Origin: Verrucomicrobiales bacterium
GTDB taxonomy: Bacteria > Verrucomicrobiota > Verrucomicrobiia > Verrucomicrobiales > DEV007
DNA: 64,000 bases
NCBI GenBank assembly: GCA_002698785.1
Contig: PAAG01000014.1
Coordinates: 224,745-288,744, forward strand
Direction: 5' to 3'
The notes beneath the pieces are model-generated. The model was given only the letters and a program-made list of their open reading frames with translations. It was not told the origin of the DNA and made no database searches. Shown in pieces: positions 51,855-59,434 of the stretch. A program made the translations under genes and the position numbers. Numbering within the stretch: the stretch's first letter is position 1; each line of letters opens with the position of its first letter.

Positions 51855-51883
51855 GATAGAGAATGAACGTATTTTTCTCTATC
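51855..51883. promoter_or_regulatory. Inverted repeat upstream of the alpA-like gene
   Basis: Perfect 9-bp arms GATAGAGAA and TTCTCTATC with an 11-nt spacer, about 40 bp before the start codon and next to the preceding gene's stop. The 20-bp centre spacing suits a dimeric repressor, perhaps the AlpA-like protein itself. Confidence 0.5.
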
Positions 51884-51891
51884 CAATCGAT

Positions 51892-52692
51892 TTAGCCTTC
51901 CATGTCCCGCAGAGCAGCGGCAAACCCGTGCCTTATCCCGGTCCGAATTTGAGAGGCTGGCTTTGTTTTCCCCTCCCTCTTTGCCAGCGGAAGAAGCTCT
52001 TCTATCGCTCCCAATTCATCCACTAGCGCATTTCCTACCGCCCACCATGCTTTGAACTCATCGCTAGACTGATCTTTCCTGGGGTCGGGTAGAAACGTGC
52101 ATGCCCACTCCCAGCCGAGGGCAGCCACAACCTCAGAAAATGCTTTGCCTGCGGGAACTGAACATTCGCTAGTTCCTCCCATTCCATCAGGCCTTGGCCA
52201 GACTGATGGGTGTGATTCGATAACTTCCCCTTTTTCAAAGCTCACATCCGCCGTAGCTCGCCACCTCTCACCCACTAATTGAGCAATTTCCCCGCCTTTC
52301 CGAGAGTATTCAGAGCGATAATTACCTTCTCTTTCAGACACTGGAAGCCCTTTTCCAAGACGGATGCACTCTAGCCACTCCTTGAGGGCTAGGGAATCAT
52401 TTGTGCCAGAGGTCAGCCAAGGAGCTTCAAAATTCTTCTCAGCAATACCATTTAGGTATTCAGGCTCTAATTTGAAGAGAGTATGCAATTCCGACATTGC
52501 ATCACGACAGAGGTAGTAGAGGCTCCTTACAGCTTCCTTCCTCTCTGCTTCGCTCGAACCTGTATAAGCGATGTCCCGAAGTCTTGCCAGACTTGAATTT
52601 GCTGAGTAATAGCAGTGTCTTGGACCAGCTTTTGCTAACGGGTCAGGAGGAAGCTTGAATTGTGGACGTTTCTTGTCCTCTGAGTCTTCCAT
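51892..52692 (-). CDS. Element protein of unknown function, 266 aa
   Basis: Soluble protein from the ATG at 52692, with no signal or membrane segment. Features: an N-terminal Lys/Pro stretch (FKLPPDPLAKAG), a helical region (AERKEAVRSLYYLCRDAMSELHTLF), Trp-rich parts (WEWACTFLPDPRKDQSSDEFKAWWAVGNALVDELGAIEELL) and a basic end. I recognise no family. It lies 20 nt after the integrase gene and before the alpA-like gene, so it belongs to the element's core operon and may act in excision, replication or immunity. Confidence 0.72.
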   Translation of the reverse strand: MEDSEDKKRPQFKLPPDPLAKAGPRHCYYSANSSLARLRDIAYTGSSEAERKEAVRSLYYLCRDAMSELHTLFKLEPEYLNGIAEKNFEAPWLTSGTNDSLALKEWLECIRLGKGLPVSEREGNYRSEYSRKGGEIAQLVGERWRATADVSFEKGEVIESHPSVWPRPDGMGGTSECSVPAGKAFSEVVAALGWEWACTFLPDPRKDQSSDEFKAWWAVGNALVDELGAIEELLPLAKREGKTKPASQIRTGIRHGFAAALRDMEG

Positions 52693-52712
52693 CTTTCAAG
52701 GTTCCATTCCTC

Positions 52713-53966
52713 TCAGATTCTCGGCAGCTTGTCAATCACGCCCCTAAGTCTTTCCTGATCCAAGTGCGTGTAGATCTGGTGTGATGCTGAATCGGAGTGT
52801 CCAGCGATCTCCTGCCTCAATTCGGGCGATACTTCGTTGTTGGCCAATTCCGAAACGAAGGAATGGCGTAAACTGTGAAATCCCTTTGCTGTCACCTTCC
52901 TGCCCTTCATGCCTTCCTCAGGCTCTCTCAGTACGACGGGATCAACATTGGCTGAATCCATGATGTCAGAGAACTGGAAGCTCAGTCCCCCATTACCTCC
53001 TGATTGTTTTTTCGCGAGAGATGGAAATACGGGAGAATCAGGTTCTCCAGTCGTTACCGGGTGCTCTGCGAAACCGTCCAAGAGCAAGTCGTGAATGGGA
53101 ATGAGCAGTTTCTTTTTCGCGGCCTTCTTGCGAGCCTGTTTCAATGGCTCCACGATCATTACCCGCTTCTGTAGATCCACGTCGCTCCACTTCAAGTTGG
53201 CAATATCCCGTAAGCGAAGCCCTGTGTAGAAACCTATGGCAATGGCAAGGCTCCAATCGGGGCTGGCAACTTCTCTCAGCTTGGCGATTTCTTCGACGGT
53301 AAAAGGCTGGCGGGTGGTTGAGTCGTCCAAGGGAAGCAAGTCAATTCCATCACACGGACTCTTCAAAAGCACTCCATCTTTCACCGCAGCCATGAACGCA
53401 CTGGAAACAGATTTAAAATACTGGTTACATGTCTTTGCCGCTCTCCCTTCGTCGTGAAGCTCGTCTCTCCATCTACGCACTTCTTGCGGCTTCACCTGCT
53501 CTATCCTCATGTCGGCCTTCTCTCCGAGCCACTCAACGAAAGTGTCGCAAGAGAGGCGATACAGCGAAAAGGTGGACCCTTTCACGGAACGCTTCTTTCG
53601 TTCCAGCCATTCAGCGAACCATGAGCGAGTGCTGAACCACTCCAGTTTTTCGCCATTTGCGGCTTCGTAGATTTCTTCCAAGAGACGGCGGGCGAGTGAT
53701 TCTGTAAGCGTTCCTCTGGCAGCGTGTTCTGTGGCCTCTCGGAGGATCTCAAGCGTCTTTCTGGATTTGCCCTCATCTGCCCCGTATTCAGCGAGAACGG
53801 CCTCCTCGATTGCTCTAGCGGCCTTCTCTGCCTCTTTCCGGTCTGTCTTCTTGGTGCAGCGTAGAATCTGTTTCAATTGCTTCTCTCCGGTAACGGGATC
53901 GACCACAGGAACACGGAAGGAACAATAGAGGTATTGGGAGTGTTTTCGCTTGTGAATGGTCGCCAT
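52713..53966 (-). CDS. Tyrosine-type site-specific integrase
   Basis: Recombinase for integration at tRNA-Lys. The frame opens at 53990, but the ATG at 53966 (MATIHKRKHSQYLYCSFRVP) gives the usual start (417 aa). The N-terminal arm-binding region is followed by a core-binding SAM-like domain (about 112-205, WFAEWLERKKRSVKGSTFSLYRL). The catalytic domain has R251 (FYTGLRLRDIANLKW), H364-R367 (HSLRH), H390 (AGHSD) and Y399 (HQIYTHLD). All five key residues are present, so it should be active. It lies 115 nt inside the right attachment repeat and heads the minus-strand operon. The GATAACA pair overlaps its 5' end and could allow self-control. Confidence 0.95.
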   Translation of the reverse strand: MATIHKRKHSQYLYCSFRVPVVDPVTGEKQLKQILRCTKKTDRKEAEKAARAIEEAVLAEYGADEGKSRKTLEILREATEHAARGTLTESLARRLLEEIYEAANGEKLEWFSTRSWFAEWLERKKRSVKGSTFSLYRLSCDTFVEWLGEKADMRIEQVKPQEVRRWRDELHDEGRAAKTCNQYFKSVSSAFMAAVKDGVLLKSPCDGIDLLPLDDSTTRQPFTVEEIAKLREVASPDWSLAIAIGFYTGLRLRDIANLKWSDVDLQKRVMIVEPLKQARKKAAKKKLLIPIHDLLLDGFAEHPVTTGEPDSPVFPSLAKKQSGGNGGLSFQFSDIMDSANVDPVVLREPEEGMKGRKVTAKGFHSLRHSFVSELANNEVSPELRQEIAGHSDSASHQIYTHLDQERLRGVIDKLPRI

Positions 53967-53984
53967 GATAACAATTTGATAACA
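53967..53984 (+). other. Paired GATAACA sites, right arm of the element
   Basis: Two direct GATAACA copies 11 bp apart, immediately upstream of the integrase start codon and 97 bp inside the right attachment repeat. They match the left pair in sequence, orientation and spacing. Confidence 0.5.
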
Positions 53985-54080
53985 TGTCATTTATGTCGGT
54001 CAAGTCCAGAAAAGGCTAAACGCCCGCCATTACTGGATTTCAGTCTATTAACAGGCTGGTCACAAGTGCTGAATAGCGAA

Positions 54081-54116
54081 TCCTGGGTTCGAGTCCCAGT
54101 CCGTCCACTCCTTTCT
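54081..54116 (+). repeat. Right attachment repeat (attR)
   Basis: 36 bp identical to 47780-47815: the displaced 3' end of tRNA-Lys, without the 5' half of the gene. Marks the right boundary of the element. Confidence 0.9.
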
Positions 54117-54169
54117 CTCTCCGAGACATTTGCTCAAGGTGCTCGGTATCCCAATACCGAGGTTAATTC

Positions 54170-54691
54170 CTAAGGAGTCGAGACCAATTCCTTCATATGC
54201 TGGAGGTGTGCACTGAGTTTTTTGGGATGCCCGAACGAGAATATCGCTAAGTGAGGATGACGAGCTAAAGTCTCCAGAATCCGAGAGTGGCTCTTCATTC
54301 GAAAAGTCGCAACGTAATGAAGGAATTCGAGTTGAATTCGCTCGGGACAACCACCCGCACAATCAGGTCGGTCTTTGCCATGGTTACAAATCATCCGTCC
54401 GATCAATCGCCGAAGACAAATGTGAGTCGGATAATCGAGATGGAAGACAGTATCAGCGCGAGCAAATCGGGCATCCATCGTTGAGGCATAGTGCCCATCT
54501 ACAATCCATCTTTCCTCTTGATACCGGTGCAAGATGCGCTTTCGAAACTCATTCTTGTCAGGCTCTACCCATCCGCGGTTCCAGAACTCCCGGTCAAGGT
54601 GGACCAACGGCAGCCCAGTAATCTCGTGCAGTTCCCTCGACAACGTTGACTTTCCAGCTCCGGGAGATCCTATGACAGCTACCCTTTTCAT
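54170..54691 (-). CDS. P-loop kinase-like protein (adenylate kinase/FlaR-like)
   Basis: 173 aa from the ATG at 54691; the longer frame to 54829 only overlaps the upstream gene. The Walker A motif GSPGAGKST is at residues 8-16, followed by LVHLDREFWNRGW, RWIVDGHYASTMDARFARADTVFHLDYP and a basic lid-like RRLIGRM region. This matches the P-loop family often called topology modulation protein or FlaR-like, small nucleoside-kinase-fold proteins of unsettled substrate. Its start overlaps the stop of the acetyltransferase gene by 4 nt (ATGA). Confidence 0.85.
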   Translation of the reverse strand: MKRVAVIGSPGAGKSTLSRELHEITGLPLVHLDREFWNRGWVEPDKNEFRKRILHRYQEERWIVDGHYASTMDARFARADTVFHLDYPTHICLRRLIGRMICNHGKDRPDCAGGCPERIQLEFLHYVATFRMKSHSRILETLARHPHLAIFSFGHPKKLSAHLQHMKELVSTP

Positions 54692-55224
54692 CCCTTTGGT
54701 TGATGCGGAACGTGGATAGCATGATCTCCCGTTTGAGCTTTGTCGGGAAAAAGTATCATTACAGCCGCTCCCCATATTTGATCTCCATTCTTGTGAGCAA
54801 GGGAAACAGGTCGAGTAATCTCTGTCCATTTTCGCCGAGAGTAAAAAGGGACCAGCGAAGGTAGGCAGAACAATATCCCCATCGGAAACTTGAGGGTATC
54901 GAAGATAAAAGCTTCTGCCTGATCCATCAAAGAACTAGCGTATCCCCTGCCCTGAACCTTCTCCGCGGTGAAAAGCCCTCCGAGCGCGCCGACAGTCAGT
55001 CTCTTTCCATCGAACTCGATTTGCAGCTCGGTGATCGCAACCTGACTGACCATCAGGTCATCGTCGCGCAACAATAGACGCCAATGAACCGGTGCCTTCG
55101 CATAGTCTTCCGAAATGACAATTTCCCCAAAATACGCCTCGCTCCATCGATTGATAAAGGCAGCTTGCTCTGGAGTGACTTCATCACACCGGATGATATC
55201 CAGGCTGTCATCGGATGGCGCCAT
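54688..55224 (-). CDS. GNAT family acetyltransferase
   Basis: 178 aa from the ATG at 55224. The acetyl-CoA loop is in VGALGGLFTAEKVQGRGYASSLMDQAEAFI (QGRGYA). The N-terminal IRCDEVTPEQAAFINRWSEAYFGEIV and later GILFCLPSLVPFYSRRKWTEI match GNATs that resemble aminoglycoside N-acetyltransferases, but drug binding cannot be judged here. Translationally coupled to the P-loop kinase-like gene and 6 nt after a small membrane protein gene, so a three-gene operon is likely. Confidence 0.83.
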   Translation of the reverse strand: MAPSDDSLDIIRCDEVTPEQAAFINRWSEAYFGEIVISEDYAKAPVHWRLLLRDDDLMVSQVAITELQIEFDGKRLTVGALGGLFTAEKVQGRGYASSLMDQAEAFIFDTLKFPMGILFCLPSLVPFYSRRKWTEITRPVSLAHKNGDQIWGAAVMILFPDKAQTGDHAIHVPHQPKG

Positions 55225-55230
55225 ACCCCT

Positions 55231-55602
55231 TTACCATTCTGTTTCAGGCGTAGTTTGACTTCTGTTGTACTTCCAAAAACGAATCTCTGCATGAACAACG
55301 CAAACCAAAAAGAGAACAATGTATGCCCAGTCTCCGGGGAAGGTATCACTGGAAAAGGCCATCCAGAAATTCAAGATAAGAGCACAGGAGAAATACAGAT
55401 TGAAGAATCTTCGTTTTCCGCTCGGTAGCCTGAGGGCGGTTACAAAAAGACGGGATAGTCCTCCGATCAGCAGGAAGGTGAAGATGACTGAGTTGGGTCT
55501 TACTAGCAAATATACCGAAGGCAGGATCATCAACCACCCAATCACGAGCAAATTCCGGTCGATTTCGGATTGCGATTTTGGCTCCGGAACTCTCAGCGGC
55601 AT
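55231..55602 (-). CDS. Small membrane protein of unknown function
   Basis: 123 aa from the ATG at 55602. Four hydrophobic helices are visible (LLVIGWLMILPSVYLLV, VIFTFLLIGGLSRLFVTAL, FFNLYFSCALILNFWMAF and WAYIVLFLVCVVHAEI). The pattern recalls DUF4345-type small membrane proteins (GGLSRL..... and a conserved helix order), but I only suggest this. It precedes the acetyltransferase gene by 6 nt. Confidence 0.68.
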   Translation of the reverse strand: MPLRVPEPKSQSEIDRNLLVIGWLMILPSVYLLVRPNSVIFTFLLIGGLSRLFVTALRLPSGKRRFFNLYFSCALILNFWMAFSSDTFPGDWAYIVLFLVCVVHAEIRFWKYNRSQTTPETEW

Positions 55603-55750
55603 ACTCAGGATAATCGCAGGGTGGCTCGGGAATCAGCTTGAATTTGGCATGGAACAATTCCCTGTCCTGCTATTCAAGTTGCACGCACTGACTCGCCGTC
55701 CCTGAAAATAGATCCTAAATCCGGCTGCTATGTCGAGCGAAAAGAAGTCG

Positions 55751-55779
55751 GGCAAACGAACACGAGATTCGTTTGCCCT
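55751..55779 (-). terminator. Hairpin terminator after the export operon
   Basis: Perfect 11-bp stem GGGCAAACGAA/TTCGTTTGCCC with a 7-nt loop, 7 nt after the lipoprotein stop codon. On the minus strand GACTTCTTTTCG follows, a T-rich but interrupted tail. Confidence 0.7.
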
Positions 55780-55786
55780 ACCCAGC

Positions 55787-56341
55787 TCACCCTTTTTTGG
55801 TATAAATGCCCGTGGCATTCAGAATGAGATTCTCTGCATTGGATCCCTCTGCCACCGTCCCGGTCACCACAAGGTCATCGAGTTCCTCCAACCCGTTGAT
55901 GCCTTTCATCGAGCTTTTCACCGGCCGCCCGTCGCTTCCAATCACCTGAACGGTGATGCGTGAAGCAGATATCGTCTTCGGCTCAACGCAGCAGGCATCC
56001 CAAGGAGTCTTGCAGTTGTCTCCCGGAATCCTCTCGCATGTCTCCAATGTTTCGTCGGCGAGCACAAACGTCGCGTAGTGATCGGAGAATGGCTTCATGG
56101 CTCCCGCCACCCGGCCACTTACGGTGATCGTGTCTCCAGGATTAACACTCTCTCTCGCTTTCAGAACCGAGACAGCTCCGTCTGGAGCAGATTCCAGGAA
56201 TACAGCTTCGAGAGAAGTATTTTCCGTTGCCGCAGCTTCAGTCTCTTCAGTTTTCTCTTCTCCACAACCTGAAAGGGCTAAAGAGAAAGCCAGCGCGAAA
56301 CCGGCAGTGATCAATGAACGGGTCTTTATTTCAGTTTTCAT
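55787..56341 (-). CDS. Cys-containing lipoprotein at the end of the ABC export operon
   Basis: 184 aa from the ATG at 56341, with the lipobox LALSGC at about residues 21-26. An acidic Glu/Thr linker follows, then a beta-rich domain (about 60-184). One segment carries clustered cysteines (ETCERIPGDNCKTPWDACCVEP) and the fold resembles OB-type nucleic-acid or metal-binding domains (GDTITVSGRVAG, DDLVVTGTVAEG). It lies 44 nt after the second FtsX-like permease gene and probably shares its transcript. It may be the periplasmic substrate or metal binder of the exporter. Function inferred. Confidence 0.75.
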   Translation of the reverse strand: MKTEIKTRSLITAGFALAFSLALSGCGEEKTEETEAAATENTSLEAVFLESAPDGAVSVLKARESVNPGDTITVSGRVAGAMKPFSDHYATFVLADETLETCERIPGDNCKTPWDACCVEPKTISASRITVQVIGSDGRPVKSSMKGINGLEELDDLVVTGTVAEGSNAENLILNATGIYTKKG

Positions 56342-56385
56342 CTATCTGGTAGTTTTCTTTGTTATTTGACGAGTGTGAAGTGAAT

Positions 56386-57537
56386 TCATGACGAGCGTAA
56401 TGCGACGGGCAAAGGCGAGCCGAGGCATCGAAGCGCTGGCGGCAGCGCTCCGATCGTCCCTAATATCAAGCCAACGAGTAGCCCAAGCCCAAGGACAGAC
56501 ATCGGGAGAAGTAGCCGAAACGTTCCGATCGAGAATGGAACCGTGACACCTTCCAGAAACACCACGGCTAGAAAAGACGCCAGCAATGTCCCTAACAGAG
56601 TAGCAAGAAGACTTTCCTGCACCAAGGACAATAGAATCGCCCAGCGGCGAAAGCCGACCGCCTGCAGCGTCGCGAGTTCCCTGATTCTCGAAGCAAACGC
56701 AGCATAAATGATATTTAGCCCCCCAAAGATGGCGCCAGCCGCAACCAGCCCCGCGGTAAGCCAGGTCATTCCTCGTAACGGGCCGTAGAAACCAGCGAGT
56801 TGAGCGTAGTAGTCAGATTCTCGAAGAGCAACAAGCTCGAGATCCAGCCGCTGCAAAGCAAACAGTTCAGCATCTTTGAACCCGTCAGGTGAGCTCATGC
56901 GAACTACGACACAAGACAGCGCGTCCCTCTGGATTACGGTCATGAGGTCGGAGCGGTCAAACCAGACCTCGGATTCCATCACCGTGCCCGGTGCCTCAAA
57001 TATTCCGGAGACAGTAAAAGACTGACCTTCAAAGTCGACTTCGCTTCCGGGAGAAATCGCCTCTTTCGAAACCTTAAGTTTGTGGTGCGCCAGGCGGCCA
57101 ACGAGAATCTCGCCCGGCCTCGGAAATTCTCCTTCCAGGATTCGCACTTCGCGATGGACCTCGAATGCAGACGGAGTGATCCCCCGGAGTAGCGCTTGCT
57201 CTTCCCCGTACCCCGGTATGGTAAGCAGTCCCATGTAGTGCACCTCTCCCGATACCGCAGGAACGCCAATTCGCTTTTCAATACCGGGTATGCCAGCGGT
57301 GGCAAGGGTCTCTGCCTGCACAGAAACCTCGCTACGCTCTACACTTTCCTCCGACCCGGCACCTAACAGAATCACATTTCTCGGTGAACCTGAAGCGGTA
57401 AGAACTCCTTTCATCCCCTCATTGAAAGAACCGGCGGCGAACACGAGAAAGACCACCAAGGCAGCCCCGAAAACTTTTTGCAGAAGACGCACCGGGTCTC
57501 GGAGAAGGTTTCGCGTAGCGTAGGAAAATGGGAGCAT
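56386..57537 (-). CDS. ABC transporter permease, FtsX/MacB type
   Basis: 383 aa; the frame runs to 57618 into the preceding gene, but the ATG at 57537 (MLPFSYATRNLLRDPVRLLQ) is the natural start. One N-terminal helix is followed by a periplasmic MacB_PCD domain (about 50-250) and three C-terminal helices with the FtsX core (ASRIRELATLQAVGFRRWAILLSLVQESLLATLLG). This type moves substrates from the periplasm or outer leaflet outward using mechanical coupling, without crossing the membrane itself. Second permease of the HlyD-ATPase-FtsX-FtsX operon. Confidence 0.9.
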   Translation of the reverse strand: MLPFSYATRNLLRDPVRLLQKVFGAALVVFLVFAAGSFNEGMKGVLTASGSPRNVILLGAGSEESVERSEVSVQAETLATAGIPGIEKRIGVPAVSGEVHYMGLLTIPGYGEEQALLRGITPSAFEVHREVRILEGEFPRPGEILVGRLAHHKLKVSKEAISPGSEVDFEGQSFTVSGIFEAPGTVMESEVWFDRSDLMTVIQRDALSCVVVRMSSPDGFKDAELFALQRLDLELVALRESDYYAQLAGFYGPLRGMTWLTAGLVAAGAIFGGLNIIYAAFASRIRELATLQAVGFRRWAILLSLVQESLLATLLGTLLASFLAVVFLEGVTVPFSIGTFRLLLPMSVLGLGLLVGLILGTIGALPPALRCLGSPLPVALRSS

Positions 57538-57560
57538 TAGAAAAGAGAAAATGTGGTTGA

Positions 57561-58712
57561 TTAGCCTTGTCGCAGCGAAGCAACGATAGGATTTCGAGAA
57601 GCGACCCAGGCCGGCCATAGCGAAGCCAGCAGCCCGAGGGCAACAGCAAGCAGGAGCCCTGTCAACGTGACCTGAAAGCTCGGACTAAGCGCCAGTGTGA
57701 GCCCTTCATTCCCGAAGGTGAATCGCTTCCAAGAGAAAAAGAGTGCCGCGAGACCACTTCCTATCAATCCACCTAGGAAGCCTAGAAGCACGCCTTCCCA
57801 CACCATGAGAGCACCCACCGAGAGCCGGGGAAAACCGAGCGTCTGCAAAATGGCATTCTCCTTTACCCTGCCCCGCGCAACCAGAAGTAGTGCATTGGCT
57901 ACGAGTCCCAACACTGCGAGCACAGCCCCAATCCCCAGCCAACGAGTGAACCGAATGATATCGATGAGATCTTTCGCGGTCTGAGCGAAGAATGCCTTCT
58001 CCGGTCGCGTATCAGTGGGCTCTGAATCGGAGGAAAACACTTCGTCAATCCTCGCCGCCACCGTTTCCAGCTGATCTGGAGAATCTACCTTCACGTTGAA
58101 CTGAGTGACTGTACCGAGTCCGACACGTGAAGCCTGCTGCAAAAATGGGAGATGAACATAGGCCACATTGTTGTCCTGAGCCTGGGGCGACTTAACGATA
58201 CCTGCCACTGAAACTCTTACACCTACCGCCTCAAACTGATCTCCCGGCTTCAGTCCCCTACGTGCGGCAAAATGCTCGCCCACAAGAGCGGCATCCCCCC
58301 TTTGCGTCCAGTCATCATAGGAACCGGCGACTACCTCCAGCTCAGGGTTGTATTCCTTCAGGTCCCCCGGTGGCACCCCTCGAAAGGCAATTACGTCGAG
58401 GCTGGCACCACAATTATTCACCACGATCTGAATGGGAATGGCTTCCCTCACCCCTTCGATGCGGCGTATCTCCGAGAGATAATGTTCTGGAAGACGCGAA
58501 GTGAGTGGGCAGAATCGATTCTCTCGATAAACAACCAGAGTTGTGTCGCCCGCACTCTGCTCAGTTGCGATTCTCAGACTCGACTGCATCGTTTCGACAG
58601 CCGCAAACAAGAACATCCCGGTAGCCACGCCTAAAAGAGTCAGCAAAGTCCTGAGGCGATGCCGAAACACTTGCTTGATTGCCAGAACAGCTAGATGAAA
58701 CAGTCTCTTCAT
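57561..58712 (-). CDS. ABC transporter permease, FtsX/MacB type
   Basis: 383 aa from the ATG at 58712, which overlaps the ATPase stop by 4 nt (ATGA). One N-terminal helix (LAIKQVFRHRLRTLLTLLGVATGMFLFAAVE), a MacB_PCD periplasmic domain containing paired cysteines (NRFCPLTSR, VVNNCGASLD) and three C-terminal helices with VKENAILQTLGFPRLSVGALMVWEGVLLGFLGG. It forms a heterodimer with the other permease encoded 23 nt downstream. The operon layout resembles MacAB/LolCDE-type exporters. Confidence 0.92.
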   Translation of the reverse strand: MKRLFHLAVLAIKQVFRHRLRTLLTLLGVATGMFLFAAVETMQSSLRIATEQSAGDTTLVVYRENRFCPLTSRLPEHYLSEIRRIEGVREAIPIQIVVNNCGASLDVIAFRGVPPGDLKEYNPELEVVAGSYDDWTQRGDAALVGEHFAARRGLKPGDQFEAVGVRVSVAGIVKSPQAQDNNVAYVHLPFLQQASRVGLGTVTQFNVKVDSPDQLETVAARIDEVFSSDSEPTDTRPEKAFFAQTAKDLIDIIRFTRWLGIGAVLAVLGLVANALLLVARGRVKENAILQTLGFPRLSVGALMVWEGVLLGFLGGLIGSGLAALFFSWKRFTFGNEGLTLALSPSFQVTLTGLLLAVALGLLASLWPAWVASRNPIVASLRQG

Positions 58713-59434
58713 TCTGCTGGCACGGATTCAGGTTCAGCGGCCATCTTTCCGCTTTCGATCAGTTGCCCTTTTTCAAGATGAAGTGTCCGCTCGGCAACTT
58801 CAGCAGCATGTGCGTCGTGAGTAACCATCACGATTGTTTTCTCATGTGATTTTGAGAGCTCTGTCAGTAGCTCCAGGATTTGATCGCCAGAGTCGCGGTC
58901 AAGATCCCCGGTCGGCTCGTCTCCCACGATCAAACCAGGATCTGCCACAATTGCTCTCGCAATAGCAACCCGCTGTTCCTGCCCTCCAGACAATTCGGTG
59001 GGTCTGTGATCCGCTCGGTCACTCAAACCTACCAACTCTAACGCAGTCAAAACCTTGTCTCGGCGTTCTCTGCGGGAAAGACTGCTGTCGAGAAGAAGTG
59101 GTAGCTCCACGTTTTCGTAGGCGGATAGGATTGGCACCAGGTGATATAGCTGAAAAACGTATCCGCAGTTTCGCGCACGCCAGTCTGTCAGCTGTCCACG
59201 AGACATTGAGGCAATATTCTTTCCACCGATATGCAGTTCACCTGCAGTGGGCTGGTCGATACCCGCGATCAGATTGAGAAGCGTAGTTTTACCGGAACCA
59301 GAGGGCCCCATGAGGGCTAGAAACTCACCACGCCGGACATCAAGATCGAGCCCTTCCAGAGGAGTAACGGAAATCTTCCCTTTCTGATAAGTCTTTGTCA
59401 GGCCTCTGCACTGTATGTAAGGAGTCTCAGTCAT
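58709..59434 (-). CDS. ABC transporter ATP-binding protein, LolD/MacB type
   Basis: 241 aa from the ATG at 59434, overlapping the HlyD-like gene stop by 4 nt. Walker A is GPSGSGKTT (about 40-48), the Q-loop region [10 protein letters not shown], the signature [15 protein letters not shown] and Walker [13 protein letters not shown], followed by a switch His in VTHDAHAA. It powers the two FtsX-type permeases. The D-loop form GDLD and VGDEP differ slightly from the common LADEPTGNLD. Confidence 0.96.
   Translation of the reverse strand: MTETPYIQCRGLTKTYQKGKISVTPLEGLDLDVRRGEFLALMGPSGSGKTTLLNLIAGIDQPTAGELHIGGKNIASMSRGQLTDWRARNCGYVFQLYHLVPILSAYENVELPLLLDSSLSRRERRDKVLTALELVGLSDRADHRPTELSGGQEQRVAIARAIVADPGLIVGDEPTGDLDRDSGDQILELLTELSKSHEKTIVMVTHDAHAAEVAERTLHLEKGQLIESGKMAAEPESVPAE

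Larger units (their letters stand above)
47780..54116. mobile_element. Integrated element of about 6.3 kb in tRNA-Lys
   Basis: Bounded by exact 36-bp direct repeats that begin in the tRNA-Lys T arm. Contents: a GYF-transmembrane-trypsin protein (plus strand) and a minus-strand operon of tyrosine integrase, unknown 266-aa protein, AlpA-like regulator and AEP-type primase. No capsid, terminase, conjugation or toxin-antitoxin genes are seen. This set (integrase, excisionase-like regulator, primase and one cargo gene) fits a satellite-like or mobilisable integrated island able to replicate after excision. The tRNA is restored by the left copy. Confidence 0.9.
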
